64,000 bases of DNA from Streptomyces sp. SAT1 (GCF_001654495.1 NZ_CP015849.1:5993001-6057000); one strand, 5' to 3'; positions 51,006 to 59,355 are shown, counted from the first letter of the stretch. Notes: a model not told the origin generated them from the letters alone. A program made the numbers and translations.

Positions 51006-51433
51006 GGGCGCGGTCCGGTCCCGAAGGCGTCGAACTCCCCGCGGACCGCGGTCCCCAGCTTCTGCCCGACCTGCTGGACGAGGTTGTGCATGGCCAGCGA
51101 CATCACCTCGGCGTCGACGTCCTGGGAGGCGACCACCGCCAGGTGCGTGCCCTGGCCGGCGGAGATGATGAACAGCCACAGGTCGGACAGTTCGACGATC
51201 ACCTGGTGCACCGCACCGCCGCGGAAGAGCTGGCCGACGCCGCGGGCCAGGCTCTGCTGACCGGTGCAGATGGCGGCCAGTCGCTCCGCGTCCGACCGGC
51301 CGATGCTCCGCGAGTGGCTGACGACCAGGCCGTCGTCGGAGAGCAGGACCGCGTTCCTGGTCTCGGCGACCGAGTCGACCAGGCCGTCGAGCAGCCAGTC
51401 GAGGTCCTGGTGGGTTGCGGTGGTACGTGTCAT
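51002..51433 (-). CDS. cvnB: Conservon roadblock/LC7-domain protein (CvnB-like)
   Basis: A 143-residue roadblock/LC7 protein: LDWLLDGLVDSVAETRNAVL, LLSDDGLVVSHSRSIGRSDA and VELSDLWLFIISAGQGTHLAV. In the related MglA/MglB system roadblock proteins act as GTPase activators, and a similar effect on CvnD is inferred. The ATG overlaps the cvnA stop by ATGA. Confidence 0.92.
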   Translation of the reverse strand: MTRTTATHQDLDWLLDGLVDSVAETRNAVLLSDDGLVVSHSRSIGRSDAERLAAICTGQQSLARGVGQLFRGGAVHQVIVELSDLWLFIISAGQGTHLAVVASQDVDAEVMSLAMHNLVQQVGQKLGTAVRGEFDAFGTGPRP

Positions 51434-54384
51434 GATCCGTCCTCATCTCTCGTGGGGTGGCCGGGCGTGCCGGGCGCGGGGGCCGGCGGCTCGGCGTTCG
51501 CCCGCGCCGCGCGCGAGCGGCGCTGGAAGGCGCCGATCGTGGCTCCGGCACGGCGCGGTACGGGCCGGAGCATCGGGTCGTCCTGCCAGCGCGGCGGCTG
51601 TGCCGCGTCGTTCTGGGCGCCGGGGTCCAGCCGGAGTTCGTCGACCAGGCTGGCCTGCCGGACGCGGCGCGGCAGCGGCGGCTCGGCACCGGGGGCCGGC
51701 GGCAGCGGCGCGCTGGTGCCCGTGTGGGAGGGCAGCGGTGTCACGTACCGCACCGGGTGCCCCGGCTCCTCGGCCGGTGCGGCCGGTGCGGGCGGCGTGG
51801 TGTGCGCCGGCTGCTCCGGCACGGGGTACGGGTTCGCCCCCTGCTGGTACGGAGCCGGGCCGGCGTACCGGCCCTGGTCGCCGTACGCACCCTGATCGCC
51901 GTACGTCTGTGCGTTGCCGTACGCGCTCTGGTCGCCGTACCCGCCCGCGTCCGGTCCGGGGTGCGGGTGGGCGCCGAAGGCGTCCGGGGCCGCGGGCAGG
52001 TGCGCAGCCCGGCCGTACGGGACCCGGCCGCCCTCCGGAGCCGGGAGCGGGGCCGGGATCTCGTGCCGCGCGTGGTCCGTGGCGCCGGGGAAGGGCGCGT
52101 CCGGCGGGGTGAAGAGGTCGGAGGGCCCGGTGGGAGGCTGCCCCGCGCCGGGGTACGGGGCTTCCCGGCCCGGACCGGCGTAGACGTCGTCCCGGCCGTG
52201 GGCGGTACCGGCACCGGCGTAGGCGTCGTCGTCCCGGACGGGAGCGGCGTACGCCGGTTCGGCCGGCTCACCCGGTGCGGGCGCCGCCGCGGTGTGCGGG
52301 ACGAGCGGGGTGACGGCGGCCAGGGCCTGGCCCTGGCGCCGCGAGGGCAGCGGGTCCTGGGGGCCGGCCGTCGCCGTCGCCGCCGCGGGCACCGGCTCCG
52401 GGGCGGGTACGCCCACCGGGCCGCGCGGCGCCGGTTCGGCGACGGTCAGCTCGCCCGGGACCAGGACGACGACGCGGGTGCCGCCATAGGCGGAGGAACG
52501 GAACTCCACACCGAGGCCGTACTGGGCCGCGAGCCGGGCGACCACGTGCAGGCCGAGCCGGATGTCCTCGGCGTGGGCCAGGATGTCGAGCCGGGGCGGA
52601 CGGAGCATCAGGGCGTTGGCCTCGGCCAGTTGCTCCTCGTCCATGCCCAGGCCGCGGTCCTCGACCTCGATGGCGAGGCCGCGGCTGACCGTCGCCGCCC
52701 GCACCTCGACGGGGCTCGGCGGACGGGAGAAGGCGAGGGCGTTCTCGATCAGTTCCGCCAGCACGTGCGAGACGGGTCCCACCGCGCGGGCCGCCAGCCA
52801 CGGGCTGCCGTCGAGATCGAGGACGACCCGCTGGTAGTCCTGCACCTCGCCCTGGGCCGAGCGCATCACGTCGAGCAGGGCGACCGGCTTGCGCCAGCGC
52901 CGGTGCGGCGTACCGCCGGAGAGGATGACGAGGTTCTCCTCGTAGCGCCGCAGCCGGGCGGTGAGGTGGTCCAGGTCGAAGAGGCCGTCCAGCACCTCGG
53001 AGTCCTCGTGCCTGCGCTCCATCTCGTCCAGCTTCTTCAGCTGCTGTCCGATGAGCTGTTGGGTGCGGCGGGCGATGCGCTGGAGCAGTCGCTCGAAACC
53101 GCGGTGCTGGTCCGCCTGGTTGACCGCGGCCTGGAGGGCGCTGGTGCGCGCGAGGTTGAGCGCCTGCCCGAGCCGGGTCAGTTCGTCGGCCGCGCCGTCC
53201 TCGGCCTGCGGCCGGATGGCCCGTGCCTCGGTCTCGACGTCGATCTCCTCGCCCCGGCCCAGCCGTTCCACGACCTCGGGGAGCGCCTTCTCCAGCGCCT
53301 CGGCCTGTTCCTGGAGGCGGCGGATGCGCAGCCGCAGGCTGCGGGTCAGGCGCCAGGTGGTGAGGATGACGGCGACCACGGCGGCCAGGCCGATCAGCGA
53401 GGTCAGCACCAGGCGGCGCAGCAGGGAGAGCACGCTGTCCTTGCCCTCGGCGACGACCTGGTCGGTGCGCTCCTCGATGACCCCTTCGAGCTGGGGTTTG
53501 AGGGCGTCCATCGCGAGCCGCCAGGGCTTCTGCCGGTCGGCGGGCAGCCGGACGTTCCCCGACGCGTCGGGCGCCGCGGGGTGCAGCAGGGTCTGCTCGA
53601 CGCGGGTCTTGCTCTGCCAGGCGGCCCCGGAGGTCATCTTCTGCCAGACCGCCACCAGGTCGGCGGGCAGATAGGGGGTGAGCTTCGCGTTCTGGAGGAA
53701 CGACTGGTCCAGGACGGCCTGTTGCACCTGCTGGTAGTCCGTGGCGCTCAGCCTGCCCCGGCTCCAGCCGCGGGCCAGCAGCGCGTCGGAGCGGGAGACC
53801 ATCTCCTTGGTCCAGAAGAGGTCGACGAGCGGCTGCGAGGCGGTGGTGATCCGGCCGTTGTCGACATGGCTCAGCGCCGTGAACAGCTTGAGGTCCACGG
53901 AGATCAGGTCCGTGTAGTAGCGGTACACCGCCTCCTGCTGGTCGGCGTCGCCGTCGTCGACGAGGGACCGCTGCGCGGACAGCTTCCCGATCGCCTGCCG
54001 GGCGTCGGCGACGGCGTCCCGCACCTCGGCGGGGGCGTCGCCCACGGCCGAGTCGTCGGAGAGCGACAGGAACGTCGCCACCGCGCCGTCGGTCGAGTGC
54101 CGTTGCCGGGTGAGCGCCTCGGCGGCGCCGGCCTGCCCGGCCAGCCGCTCGGCGCTGAGTCGCCGTTCCTCCTGGAGGTTGTAGTACACGGCGTTGGAGG
54201 GCTGGCCGGCTTTCTCCGCCAGCCGCCCCTGGGCCGCCTGGCGCTGGAAGTCGAAGAAGGTCTGGCCGCTGGTGACCGCCCAGAGGGCGGCCAGGGCGAC
54301 ACCTGGGACGAAGGCGAGGATGAGCAGAGCGGTCCGCAGGGAGAGGGACTTCGAGCTCGTCCGCCGTGACGCGCGCGTGCGCAG
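51430..54384 (-). CDS. cvnA: Conservon sensor histidine kinase-like protein (CvnA), probable CTG start
   Basis: About 984 residues if started at CTG (54384). An N-terminal transmembrane helix (LRTALLILAFVPGVALAALW), an extracytoplasmic helical sensor, a second membrane segment near residue 310-335 (VLTSLIGLAAVVAVILTTW), a HAMP-like linker, a histidine-kinase-type ATPase (IENALAFSRPPSPVEV, VEDRGLGMDEEQL, GLHVVARLAAQYGLGV), and a long disordered Pro/Tyr/Gly tail. No ATG, GTG or TTG exists in frame between the upstream stop and 54189. CTG at 54384 has AAGGAG seven bases upstream. GTG at 54189 would remove the first membrane helix. Confidence 0.87.
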   Translation of the reverse strand: MRTRASRRTSSKSLSLRTALLILAFVPGVALAALWAVTSGQTFFDFQRQAAQGRLAEKAGQPSNAVYYNLQEERRLSAERLAGQAGAAEALTRQRHSTDGAVATFLSLSDDSAVGDAPAEVRDAVADARQAIGKLSAQRSLVDDGDADQQEAVYRYYTDLISVDLKLFTALSHVDNGRITTASQPLVDLFWTKEMVSRSDALLARGWSRGRLSATDYQQVQQAVLDQSFLQNAKLTPYLPADLVAVWQKMTSGAAWQSKTRVEQTLLHPAAPDASGNVRLPADRQKPWRLAMDALKPQLEGVIEERTDQVVAEGKDSVLSLLRRLVLTSLIGLAAVVAVILTTWRLTRSLRLRIRRLQEQAEALEKALPEVVERLGRGEEIDVETEARAIRPQAEDGAADELTRLGQALNLARTSALQAAVNQADQHRGFERLLQRIARRTQQLIGQQLKKLDEMERRHEDSEVLDGLFDLDHLTARLRRYEENLVILSGGTPHRRWRKPVALLDVMRSAQGEVQDYQRVVLDLDGSPWLAARAVGPVSHVLAELIENALAFSRPPSPVEVRAATVSRGLAIEVEDRGLGMDEEQLAEANALMLRPPRLDILAHAEDIRLGLHVVARLAAQYGLGVEFRSSAYGGTRVVVLVPGELTVAEPAPRGPVGVPAPEPVPAAATATAGPQDPLPSRRQGQALAAVTPLVPHTAAAPAPGEPAEPAYAAPVRDDDAYAGAGTAHGRDDVYAGPGREAPYPGAGQPPTGPSDLFTPPDAPFPGATDHARHEIPAPLPAPEGGRVPYGRAAHLPAAPDAFGAHPHPGPDAGGYGDQSAYGNAQTYGDQGAYGDQGRYAGPAPYQQGANPYPVPEQPAHTTPPAPAAPAEEPGHPVRYVTPLPSHTGTSAPLPPAPGAEPPLPRRVRQASLVDELRLDPGAQNDAAQPPRWQDDPMLRPVPRRAGATIGAFQRRSRAARANAEPPAPAPGTPGHPTRDEDGS

Positions 54385-54551
54385 GGCGATGCTCCTTGAC
54401 GAGGGCCGGCCTGACGGCCGGTCATTTCTGATCCGTGCTACGACGCGTGCATATTAGTCACACTATGGAGACGAATCGGAGATCACCCTGCTCGATCAAC
54501 ATACGTTGTCCACACGTTCACCGTGAAATCGGGCGCCGGACAACGGGGTCG

Positions 54552-54582
54552 GGGGCCCGCCGCCCCCGTGTCGGCGGGCCCC
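54552..54582 (-). terminator. Hairpin terminator upstream of the conservon
   Basis: GGGGCCCGCCG at 54552-54562 pairs with CGGCGGGCCCC at 54572-54582 across a 9-base loop. It lies downstream of the 78-residue gene and before the cvnA promoter region. Confidence 0.7.
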
Positions 54583-54697
54583 GTCTCCTGAGTGAGTGCC
54601 CCGGTCGGGGGGTGTCCGAAGCCTGTCCGGGCCCGGTTCAGAGCTTGATTTGAGCATGCCGTAGTCGGCCTACGTCCCCTGCCGTACGCGCGCCGGG

Positions 54698-54934
54698 TCA
54701 GCCCTCCGGGTGCTCTTCCATGCCGGGCCACTCGTCGGGGCCGCCGCCCTGCCACTCGATGAGGTCGCTCTCCTCGACCTCGATGCGGTCCAGGTCTGCC
54801 AGCCGGAGGATCTCGATGACGTCGTCCAGGTGGGAGGCGAGCCCGAGGGTCACGTCGTCCTCGGTGACCCGGCGGGAGCCGTCCAGCGCGGGGGAGTGCA
54901 CCACGATGTGCGGATGCTGCGTGGGGTGTGCCAT
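54698..54934 (-). CDS. Conserved small acidic protein (78 aa), function unknown
   Basis: Starts MAHPTQHPHIVVHSPALDGS and continues VTEDDVTLGLASHLDDVIEI, then IEWQGGGPDEWPG. The composition is strongly acidic, with no Cys, signal or membrane segment. I recall similar uncharacterised short proteins in other streptomycetes. ATG at 54934 has GGGGG and GGAG within 15 bases upstream. It is monocistronic between two hairpins. Confidence 0.7.
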   Translation of the reverse strand: MAHPTQHPHIVVHSPALDGSRRVTEDDVTLGLASHLDDVIEILRLADLDRIEVEESDLIEWQGGGPDEWPGMEEHPEG

Positions 54935-55171
54935 GCCCCCAGGCTCCCGCCGGACGGGCCGGTCCGCACCCCGGGGCCCCGGGACGGACGACGCCGGGCC
55001 GGGCGGCACCGGATGCGGGACCGTCCGCATCCGGCACCGCCCGGCCCGGTGAGCTCTCCGGCGGTGGAACCCGCCCGGCGGCGCGAGACTGGGCGCGACA
55101 GGACATTCGCGCCGCCGGACGGAGTCGGGACCGCCTCGCGCGGGCGCGGGGCGGAAGAATATGAAGAACAT

Positions 55172-55221
55172 GGAGAGAAGAGGAAGAAGAGAGAAAGAAA
55201 AAGAGGGGGAGGGGGGAGGGG
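55172..55221 (+). repeat. 50-base uninterrupted purine tract
   Basis: Every base from 55172 to 55221 is A or G, changing from GAAGA-rich to GGGGGA-rich words. It is the reverse-strand counterpart of the pyrimidine tract before gcl, with the same ~230-bp distance to the next gene start (here 54934 on the minus strand). Confidence 0.85.
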
Positions 55222-55438
55222 CTGGGACCGCGGCGGGCGCGACGGCTCCGGAAGCGCTTCCCTCTGGTCGAGAAGACGGTTCCGGTGCCTTCACCACCGC
55301 ACTGGCTCGCATCTCCCGTGCGTCCCCGGCCTCGCTGGAAGCCGGGCCACGGGGATTCCGCCGCGGTCCTCGCCCTGACCGCGGGGCGCCGGGCGGCCAC
55401 CCCTCATCCGGGTCGCCCGGCGCCCGCGCGGGGCGTAC

Positions 55439-55477
55439 GCGTCCGGCTCCCGACCTCCCCGTCGGACAGCCGGACGC
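55439..55477 (-). terminator. Hairpin terminator after the catalase gene
   Basis: GCGTCCGGCT at 55439-55448 pairs with AGCCGGACGC at 55468-55477. It begins 11 bp after the catalase stop on the minus strand. Confidence 0.65.
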
Positions 55478-55487
55478 GGCTGGTGGG

Positions 55488-56951
55488 TCAGTCCTCGCGC
55501 TGGGCGCGGACCGCCTCCTCCACGCGCTTGCCGTACTCGGGGTCGGCGGCGTGGAAGTGTGCGAGGTTCTTCTCGACGACGTCCTGGCGGGAGACCTGCG
55601 AGAGACCGCCCGCGATGTTCGCGACCAGGCGCTCCTTCTCGGCCTCGGACATCAGCCGGTACAGCTCGCCCGCCTGCACGAAGTCGTCGTCCTTGGTGTG
55701 CGCCGGCGCCTCGTGGGTGCCGGTGTGGCCGCTGACGGCCAGCGGCGCGGCGAGCGGCCGGCCGGTCTCGACCGGGCCGTCGTAGGAGTTCGGCTCGTAG
55801 TTCTTGGCGTGCCGGCCCTGGGAGTTGGCCGCCATCAGACCGTCCCGGCCGTAGTTGGCGGCGCCGCCGGGCACGGCCCTGGGGGCGTTCACCGCGAGCT
55901 GGGTGTGGTTGACGCCCAGGCGGTAGCGGTGCGCGTCGGCGTAGGCGAACAGCCGGCCCTGGAGCATCTTGTCCGGGGACGGGCCGATGCCGGGCACGAA
56001 GTTGTTCGGGGAGAACGCGGCCTGCTCGACCTCGGCGAACACATTGTCGGGGTTGCGGTCCAGGACCAGGCGGCCCACCCGCTGGAGCGGGTAGTCCCGG
56101 TGCGGCCACACCTTGGTCAGGTCGAACGGGTTGAAGCGGTAGCCGTCCGCCTGAGCCGCGGGCATGAGCTGGACGTACAGCGTCCAGGACGGGTGCACCC
56201 CGCGCTCGATGGCCTGGAGCAGGTCGGTCTGGTGGGAGCTGCCGTCCTTGCCGGCGAGTTCCTGGGCCTGCTCGGCGGTCAGGCAGCGGATGCCCTGGTC
56301 CGTCTTGAAGTGGTACTTGACGAAGAACGCCTCGCCCTCGGCGTTCGTCCACTGGTAGGTGTGCGAGCCGTAGCCGTTCATGTGGCGGTACGACGCCGGG
56401 ATGCCGCGGTCGCCCATCAGCCAGGTCACCTGGTGCGTGGCCTCGGGGGCGTGCGCCCAGAAGTCCCAGACGTTGTCCGGCTCCTGGCGGCCGGTGAACG
56501 GGTCGCGCTTCTGCGAGTGGATGAAGTCGGGGAACTTGATCGGGTCCTTGATGAAGAACACCGGGGTGTTGTTGCCGACGAGGTCGTAGTTGCCCTCCTC
56601 GGTGTAGAACTTCAGCGCGAAGCCGCGCGGGTCGCGCACCGCGTCCGCGCCGCCGAGGCTGTCGGCCACCGTGGAGAAGCGCGCGAACACCTCGGTGCGC
56701 TTGCCGATCGTGTCCAGGAAGGCGGCGTGGGTGAACCCGGTGACGTCGTCGGTCACCTCGAAGTGGCCGTAGGCGCCCGAGCCGCGGGCGTGCACCACGC
56801 GCTCCGGGATGCGCTCGCGGTTGAAGCGCGCCAGCTTCTCCAGAAGGTGCTGGTCCTGGAGGAGGAGCGGGCCGCCGATGCCGGCGGAGGCGGAGTTCTG
56901 GTTGTCGGCGACCGGGGCGCCGGACTCGGTCGTGAGCACGCGCTGCGACAT
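55488..56951 (-). CDS. Monofunctional heme catalase
   Basis: A 487-residue small-subunit catalase that dismutates hydrogen peroxide. The distal His54 (RVVHARGSGAYGHFEV), Asn127 (LVGNNTPVFFIKD) and the proximal heme Tyr (GRLFAYADAHRYRLG, about 337) are present. ATG at 56951 follows GGAAGG. Two palindromes lie upstream, one identical over 18 bp to a site before the uricase operon. That suggests co-expression with uricase, whose reaction releases peroxide. Confidence 0.95.
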   Translation of the reverse strand: MSQRVLTTESGAPVADNQNSASAGIGGPLLLQDQHLLEKLARFNRERIPERVVHARGSGAYGHFEVTDDVTGFTHAAFLDTIGKRTEVFARFSTVADSLGGADAVRDPRGFALKFYTEEGNYDLVGNNTPVFFIKDPIKFPDFIHSQKRDPFTGRQEPDNVWDFWAHAPEATHQVTWLMGDRGIPASYRHMNGYGSHTYQWTNAEGEAFFVKYHFKTDQGIRCLTAEQAQELAGKDGSSHQTDLLQAIERGVHPSWTLYVQLMPAAQADGYRFNPFDLTKVWPHRDYPLQRVGRLVLDRNPDNVFAEVEQAAFSPNNFVPGIGPSPDKMLQGRLFAYADAHRYRLGVNHTQLAVNAPRAVPGGAANYGRDGLMAANSQGRHAKNYEPNSYDGPVETGRPLAAPLAVSGHTGTHEAPAHTKDDDFVQAGELYRLMSEAEKERLVANIAGGLSQVSRQDVVEKNLAHFHAADPEYGKRVEEAVRAQRED

Positions 56952-56974
56952 CGTGGACCTTCCATGCGAGGGGC

Positions 56975-56994
56975 AGCGGAAACTTGTTTCCGCT
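56975..56994. promoter_or_regulatory. 20-bp palindrome in the catalase leader
   Basis: AGCGGAAACTTGTTTCCGCT is a perfect 9-bp inverted repeat around TT, 24 bp upstream of the catalase ATG. It could be a repressor site or a leader hairpin covering the start. The regulator is unknown. Confidence 0.55.
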
Positions 56995-57023
56995 TCGTGG
57001 AGCCTAGATTTGGGCGTTCGGGA

Positions 57024-57041
57024 CGTCAACAGTTTGTTGAA
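57024..57041. promoter_or_regulatory. Catalase copy of the shared urate/peroxide palindrome
   Basis: CGTCAACAGTTTGTTGAA contains the palindrome TCAACA-GTT-TGTTGA. The identical 18 bases occur in reverse at 59769-59786 before the uricase operon. It lies 73 bp upstream of the catalase start. Confidence 0.7.
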
Positions 57042-57079
57042 TTCCCGCGCGCGGGGCTGCTGCCGGAGGCTGACCGGGT

Positions 57080-57127
57080 GGACGCCGCCGCCTGGGCGCG
57101 ACAGGACAGGTGTCGGCGGCGGCGTCC
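57080..57127 (-). terminator. Hairpin terminator after glxR
   Basis: GGACGCCGCCGCC at 57080-57092 pairs perfectly with GGCGGCGGCGTCC at 57115-57127. It is 35 bp downstream of the glxR stop on the minus strand and insulates the catalase promoter. Confidence 0.7.
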
Positions 57128-57162
57128 CCCGGAGCTGTGGGACCGGCCTGCGGGGGCGCCGG

Positions 57163-58053
57163 TCAGACCCGGGCGCCGGACAGGCGCTCCACGGCCCGCA
57201 GCAGGGCCGAGTGGTCCAGACCGCCGTCGCCCTGGGCGCGCAGCGACGCGACCAGCTGGGCGACCACGGCGCCGACCGGCAGGGCCGCGCCGACGCTGCG
57301 GGCGGCGTCGGTGACGATGCCCATGTCCTTGTGGTGCAGGTCGATGCGGAAGCCCGGCTTGAAGTCCCGGTCGAGGAAGTTGTCCTTCTTGCGGGTCAGC
57401 ACGGTGGAGCCGGCCAGCCCGCCGTTCAGCACGTCCAGGGCCGCCGCGAGGTCCACGCCGGACTTCTCCAGGAAGACCACGGCCTCGGCGCACGCCTGGA
57501 TGTTCACCGCGACGATCAGCTGGTTGGCCGCCTTCACGGTCTGGCCCGAGCCGTGCGGACCGCACAGCACGATGGTCCGGCCCAGGGCGTCGAAGAGCGG
57601 CTTGGCCTCGTCGAAGTCGGCCTGACCGCCGCCGACCATGATGGACAGCACCGCCTCGATCGCGCCCGCCTCACCGCCGGAGACGGGGGCGTCCAGCACG
57701 CGGATGCCCTTGTCCTGCGCGGCCTTCGCCAGGTCGATCGAGGTCTGCGGGGTGATCGAGGACATGTCGATCAGGAGCGCGCCGGAGCGCGCGTTCTCCA
57801 GGATGCCGTCCGGGCCGTAGGCGATGGCCTCGACCTGCGGGGAGGCGGGCACCATCGTGATGATCACGTCGGCGTCCGCGACCGCCTCGGCGATCGAACC
57901 GGCCGCGGTGCCGCCGGCGGCGGTCAGCCGGTCCAGCTTCTCCTGCTCCAGGGTGAAGCCGGTGACCTGGTAGCCCGCCTTGATCAGGTTCTCGGACATG
58001 GGGGAGCCCATGATGCCGAGGCCGATCCAGGAAACCTTGGGAAGAGTGCTCAT
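57163..58053 (-). CDS. glxR: 2-Hydroxy-3-oxopropionate (tartronate semialdehyde) reductase
   Basis: A 296-residue beta-hydroxyacid dehydrogenase. The NAD(P) motif is GLGIMGSPMSENLIKAGY, followed by the substrate loop DAPVSGGEAGA and the catalytic lysine region GQTVKAANQLIV. It reduces tartronate semialdehyde to D-glycerate after Gcl. It starts 41 bp after the hyi stop with GAGG upstream, so hyi-glxR form an operon in the glycerate pathway. Confidence 0.92.
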   Translation of the reverse strand: MSTLPKVSWIGLGIMGSPMSENLIKAGYQVTGFTLEQEKLDRLTAAGGTAAGSIAEAVADADVIITMVPASPQVEAIAYGPDGILENARSGALLIDMSSITPQTSIDLAKAAQDKGIRVLDAPVSGGEAGAIEAVLSIMVGGGQADFDEAKPLFDALGRTIVLCGPHGSGQTVKAANQLIVAVNIQACAEAVVFLEKSGVDLAAALDVLNGGLAGSTVLTRKKDNFLDRDFKPGFRIDLHHKDMGIVTDAARSVGAALPVGAVVAQLVASLRAQGDGGLDHSALLRAVERLSGARV

Positions 58054-58094
58054 GACGGGGGTGCCTCTCTGAAAAGCTCTGGTGTCTTGGAGGG

Positions 58095-58934
58095 TCAGCG
58101 GGCCGCGCGGGCGCCGGCGGGCAGCCAGTCGAAGGTCTCGGCGCTCGGCCGGTCGCCGGGCTTGTACTCCAGGCCGACCCACCCGTCGTAACCGGCCTTG
58201 GCGAGCCGGTCGAGCAGGTCCTCCAGGGGCAGCGAGCCGGTGCCGGGGGCGCCGCGCCCGGGGTTGTCGGCGATCTGCACATGCCCGGTCCTCGCGGCGT
58301 ACCGGTCGATCACCGCGGGCAGGTCCTCGCCGTTCATCGACAGGTGGTACAGGTCCATCAGGAAGCGGGCGTTGCCCAGGCCGGTCGCGGCGTTCACCCG
58401 GTCCACGACCTCGACGGCGGCGGGCGCGCTCACCAGCGGGCACAGCGGCGACTCGGGCTTGTTCAGGGCCTCGATCAGGACGGTCGCGCCGATCCGGTCG
58501 GCGGCGCGGGCCGCCAGGACCAGGTTCTCCAGGGCGAGCGCGTCCTGCTCGGCCGGGTCCACGCCCTCGACCCGGTTGCCGTACAGCGCGTTGAGCGCCG
58601 TGCAGCCCAGCGAGCGGGCGAGTTCCACGGCCACGTCGATGTTGGCGCGGAACCGCTCCGACTCCTCGCCGGGGATCGACAGGGCGCCGCGGTCGGGGCC
58701 GGGGAGCCTGCCGGCGTAGAAGTTCAGGCCGGTGAGCCGGACGCCCGCGTCCTCGATCGCCTTCCTGAGGGCGTCCAGCTCGGACTGCTCGGGGGTGGGG
58801 GTGTCGATCCAGGGCCACCACAGCTCGACCGCGGTGAAGCCGGCCGCGGCGGCGGCCGCGGGGCGCTCCAGGAGCGGGAGTTCCGTGAAGAGGATCGACA
58901 GGTTGACGTTGAAGCGCTGGTCTGCGAATCCCAT
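58095..58934 (-). CDS. hyi: Hydroxypyruvate isomerase
   Basis: A 279-residue TIM-barrel isomerase of the AP endonuclease 2 superfamily: FNVNLSILFTELPLLERPAA, LTGLNFYAGRLPGPDRG, VLIEALNKPESP and FLMDLYHLSMNGEDLP, which hold the metal-binding Glu/Asp/His. It interconverts hydroxypyruvate and tartronate semialdehyde. ATG at 58934 is preceded by GGGAG. Two palindromes of the gcl type lie 29-64 bp upstream, so hyi-glxR and gcl share control. Confidence 0.92.
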   Translation of the reverse strand: MGFADQRFNVNLSILFTELPLLERPAAAAAAGFTAVELWWPWIDTPTPEQSELDALRKAIEDAGVRLTGLNFYAGRLPGPDRGALSIPGEESERFRANIDVAVELARSLGCTALNALYGNRVEGVDPAEQDALALENLVLAARAADRIGATVLIEALNKPESPLCPLVSAPAAVEVVDRVNAATGLGNARFLMDLYHLSMNGEDLPAVIDRYAARTGHVQIADNPGRGAPGTGSLPLEDLLDRLAKAGYDGWVGLEYKPGDRPSAETFDWLPAGARAAR

Positions 58935-58962
58935 CGGGGCCGCGCTCCCTTCCGTGTCGTTA

Positions 58963-58998
58963 TTCCGTATGACGGAAGTTCGTTTCTGCTTAATGGAA
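58963..58998. promoter_or_regulatory. hyi-glxR operator pair (TTCCG-N5-CGGAA type)
   Basis: TTCCG-TATGA-CGGAA at 58963-58977 and TTCTG-CTTAA-TGGAA at 58984-58998 are two 15-bp inverted repeats with centres 21 bp apart, that is, on the same face of the helix. The first shares the TTCCG/CGGAA arms of the gcl operator. Confidence 0.65.
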
Positions 58999-59103
58999 GA
59001 CTGCCGTCGGGTGTCGCGGCTTGTCAAGAGGGCGCCGGCGGCGGACGGTCCCCGGATCGCCCGGACCCGCCCGGAAACCGGCCTTGCGCGTTAGGTTGAG
59101 CGC

Positions 59104-59355
59104 GTGCGATTGAGAGTGGAGTTCACGACCGAACCCTTCGACCTGGACCAGGCCCCCGCGCACGCGGTGGTGGCCCGCGAGGTCGTGGAGGGCGCCGCGC
59201 TGGACGCCGTGGACGTCGGCCCCTTCGGCAACACCGCGGAAGGCGGCGCCGACGCCGTGCTGAGCGCCGTGGACACCCTGCTGCGCAGGAGCCTCGCGGC
59301 GGGCGCCACCCGGATCTCGCTCCAGGTCAACGTGATCGGGGAGGGCGATAGGTGA
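59104..59355 (+). CDS. Small thiamine-binding/YkoF-like (MTH1187-type) domain protein
   Basis: An 83-residue protein starting MRLRVEFTTEPFDLDQAPAH and ending with RISLQVNVIGEGDR. The strand-helix-strand pattern and the terminal SLQVNVI word resemble the MTH1187/YkoF ferredoxin-like fold that can bind thiamine. A thiamine link would be interesting because Gcl uses thiamine diphosphate, but this is speculative. GTG at 59104 lies 170 bp from hyi on the opposite strand. The stop overlaps the next gene (GTGA), so the two are coupled. Confidence 0.65.
   Translation: MRLRVEFTTEPFDLDQAPAHAVVAREVVEGAALDAVDVGPFGNTAEGGADAVLSAVDTLLRRSLAAGATRISLQVNVIGEGDR

Larger units (their letters stand above)
54935..55487. 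other. 553-bp gap; purine tract and terminator, no gene seen
   Basis: Apart from the purine run at 55172-55221 and the catalase terminator at 55439-55477, I find no supported coding region. An AT-containing segment GAATATGAAGAACATGG at 55157-55173 is unusual for this genome and may be part of the promoter of the 78-residue gene on the minus strand. Confidence 0.5.

Noticed and set aside
54435..54653. Possible 72-residue plus-strand gene before the 78-residue gene
   Set aside because: Composition is Cys/Arg/Pro-rich with no ribosome site; it lies over the cvnA promoter and a terminator hairpin.
55161..57314. 717-codon plus-strand open frame antisense to catalase
   Set aside because: It begins in the purine tract and mirrors the catalase gene; codon usage is that of an antisense shadow.
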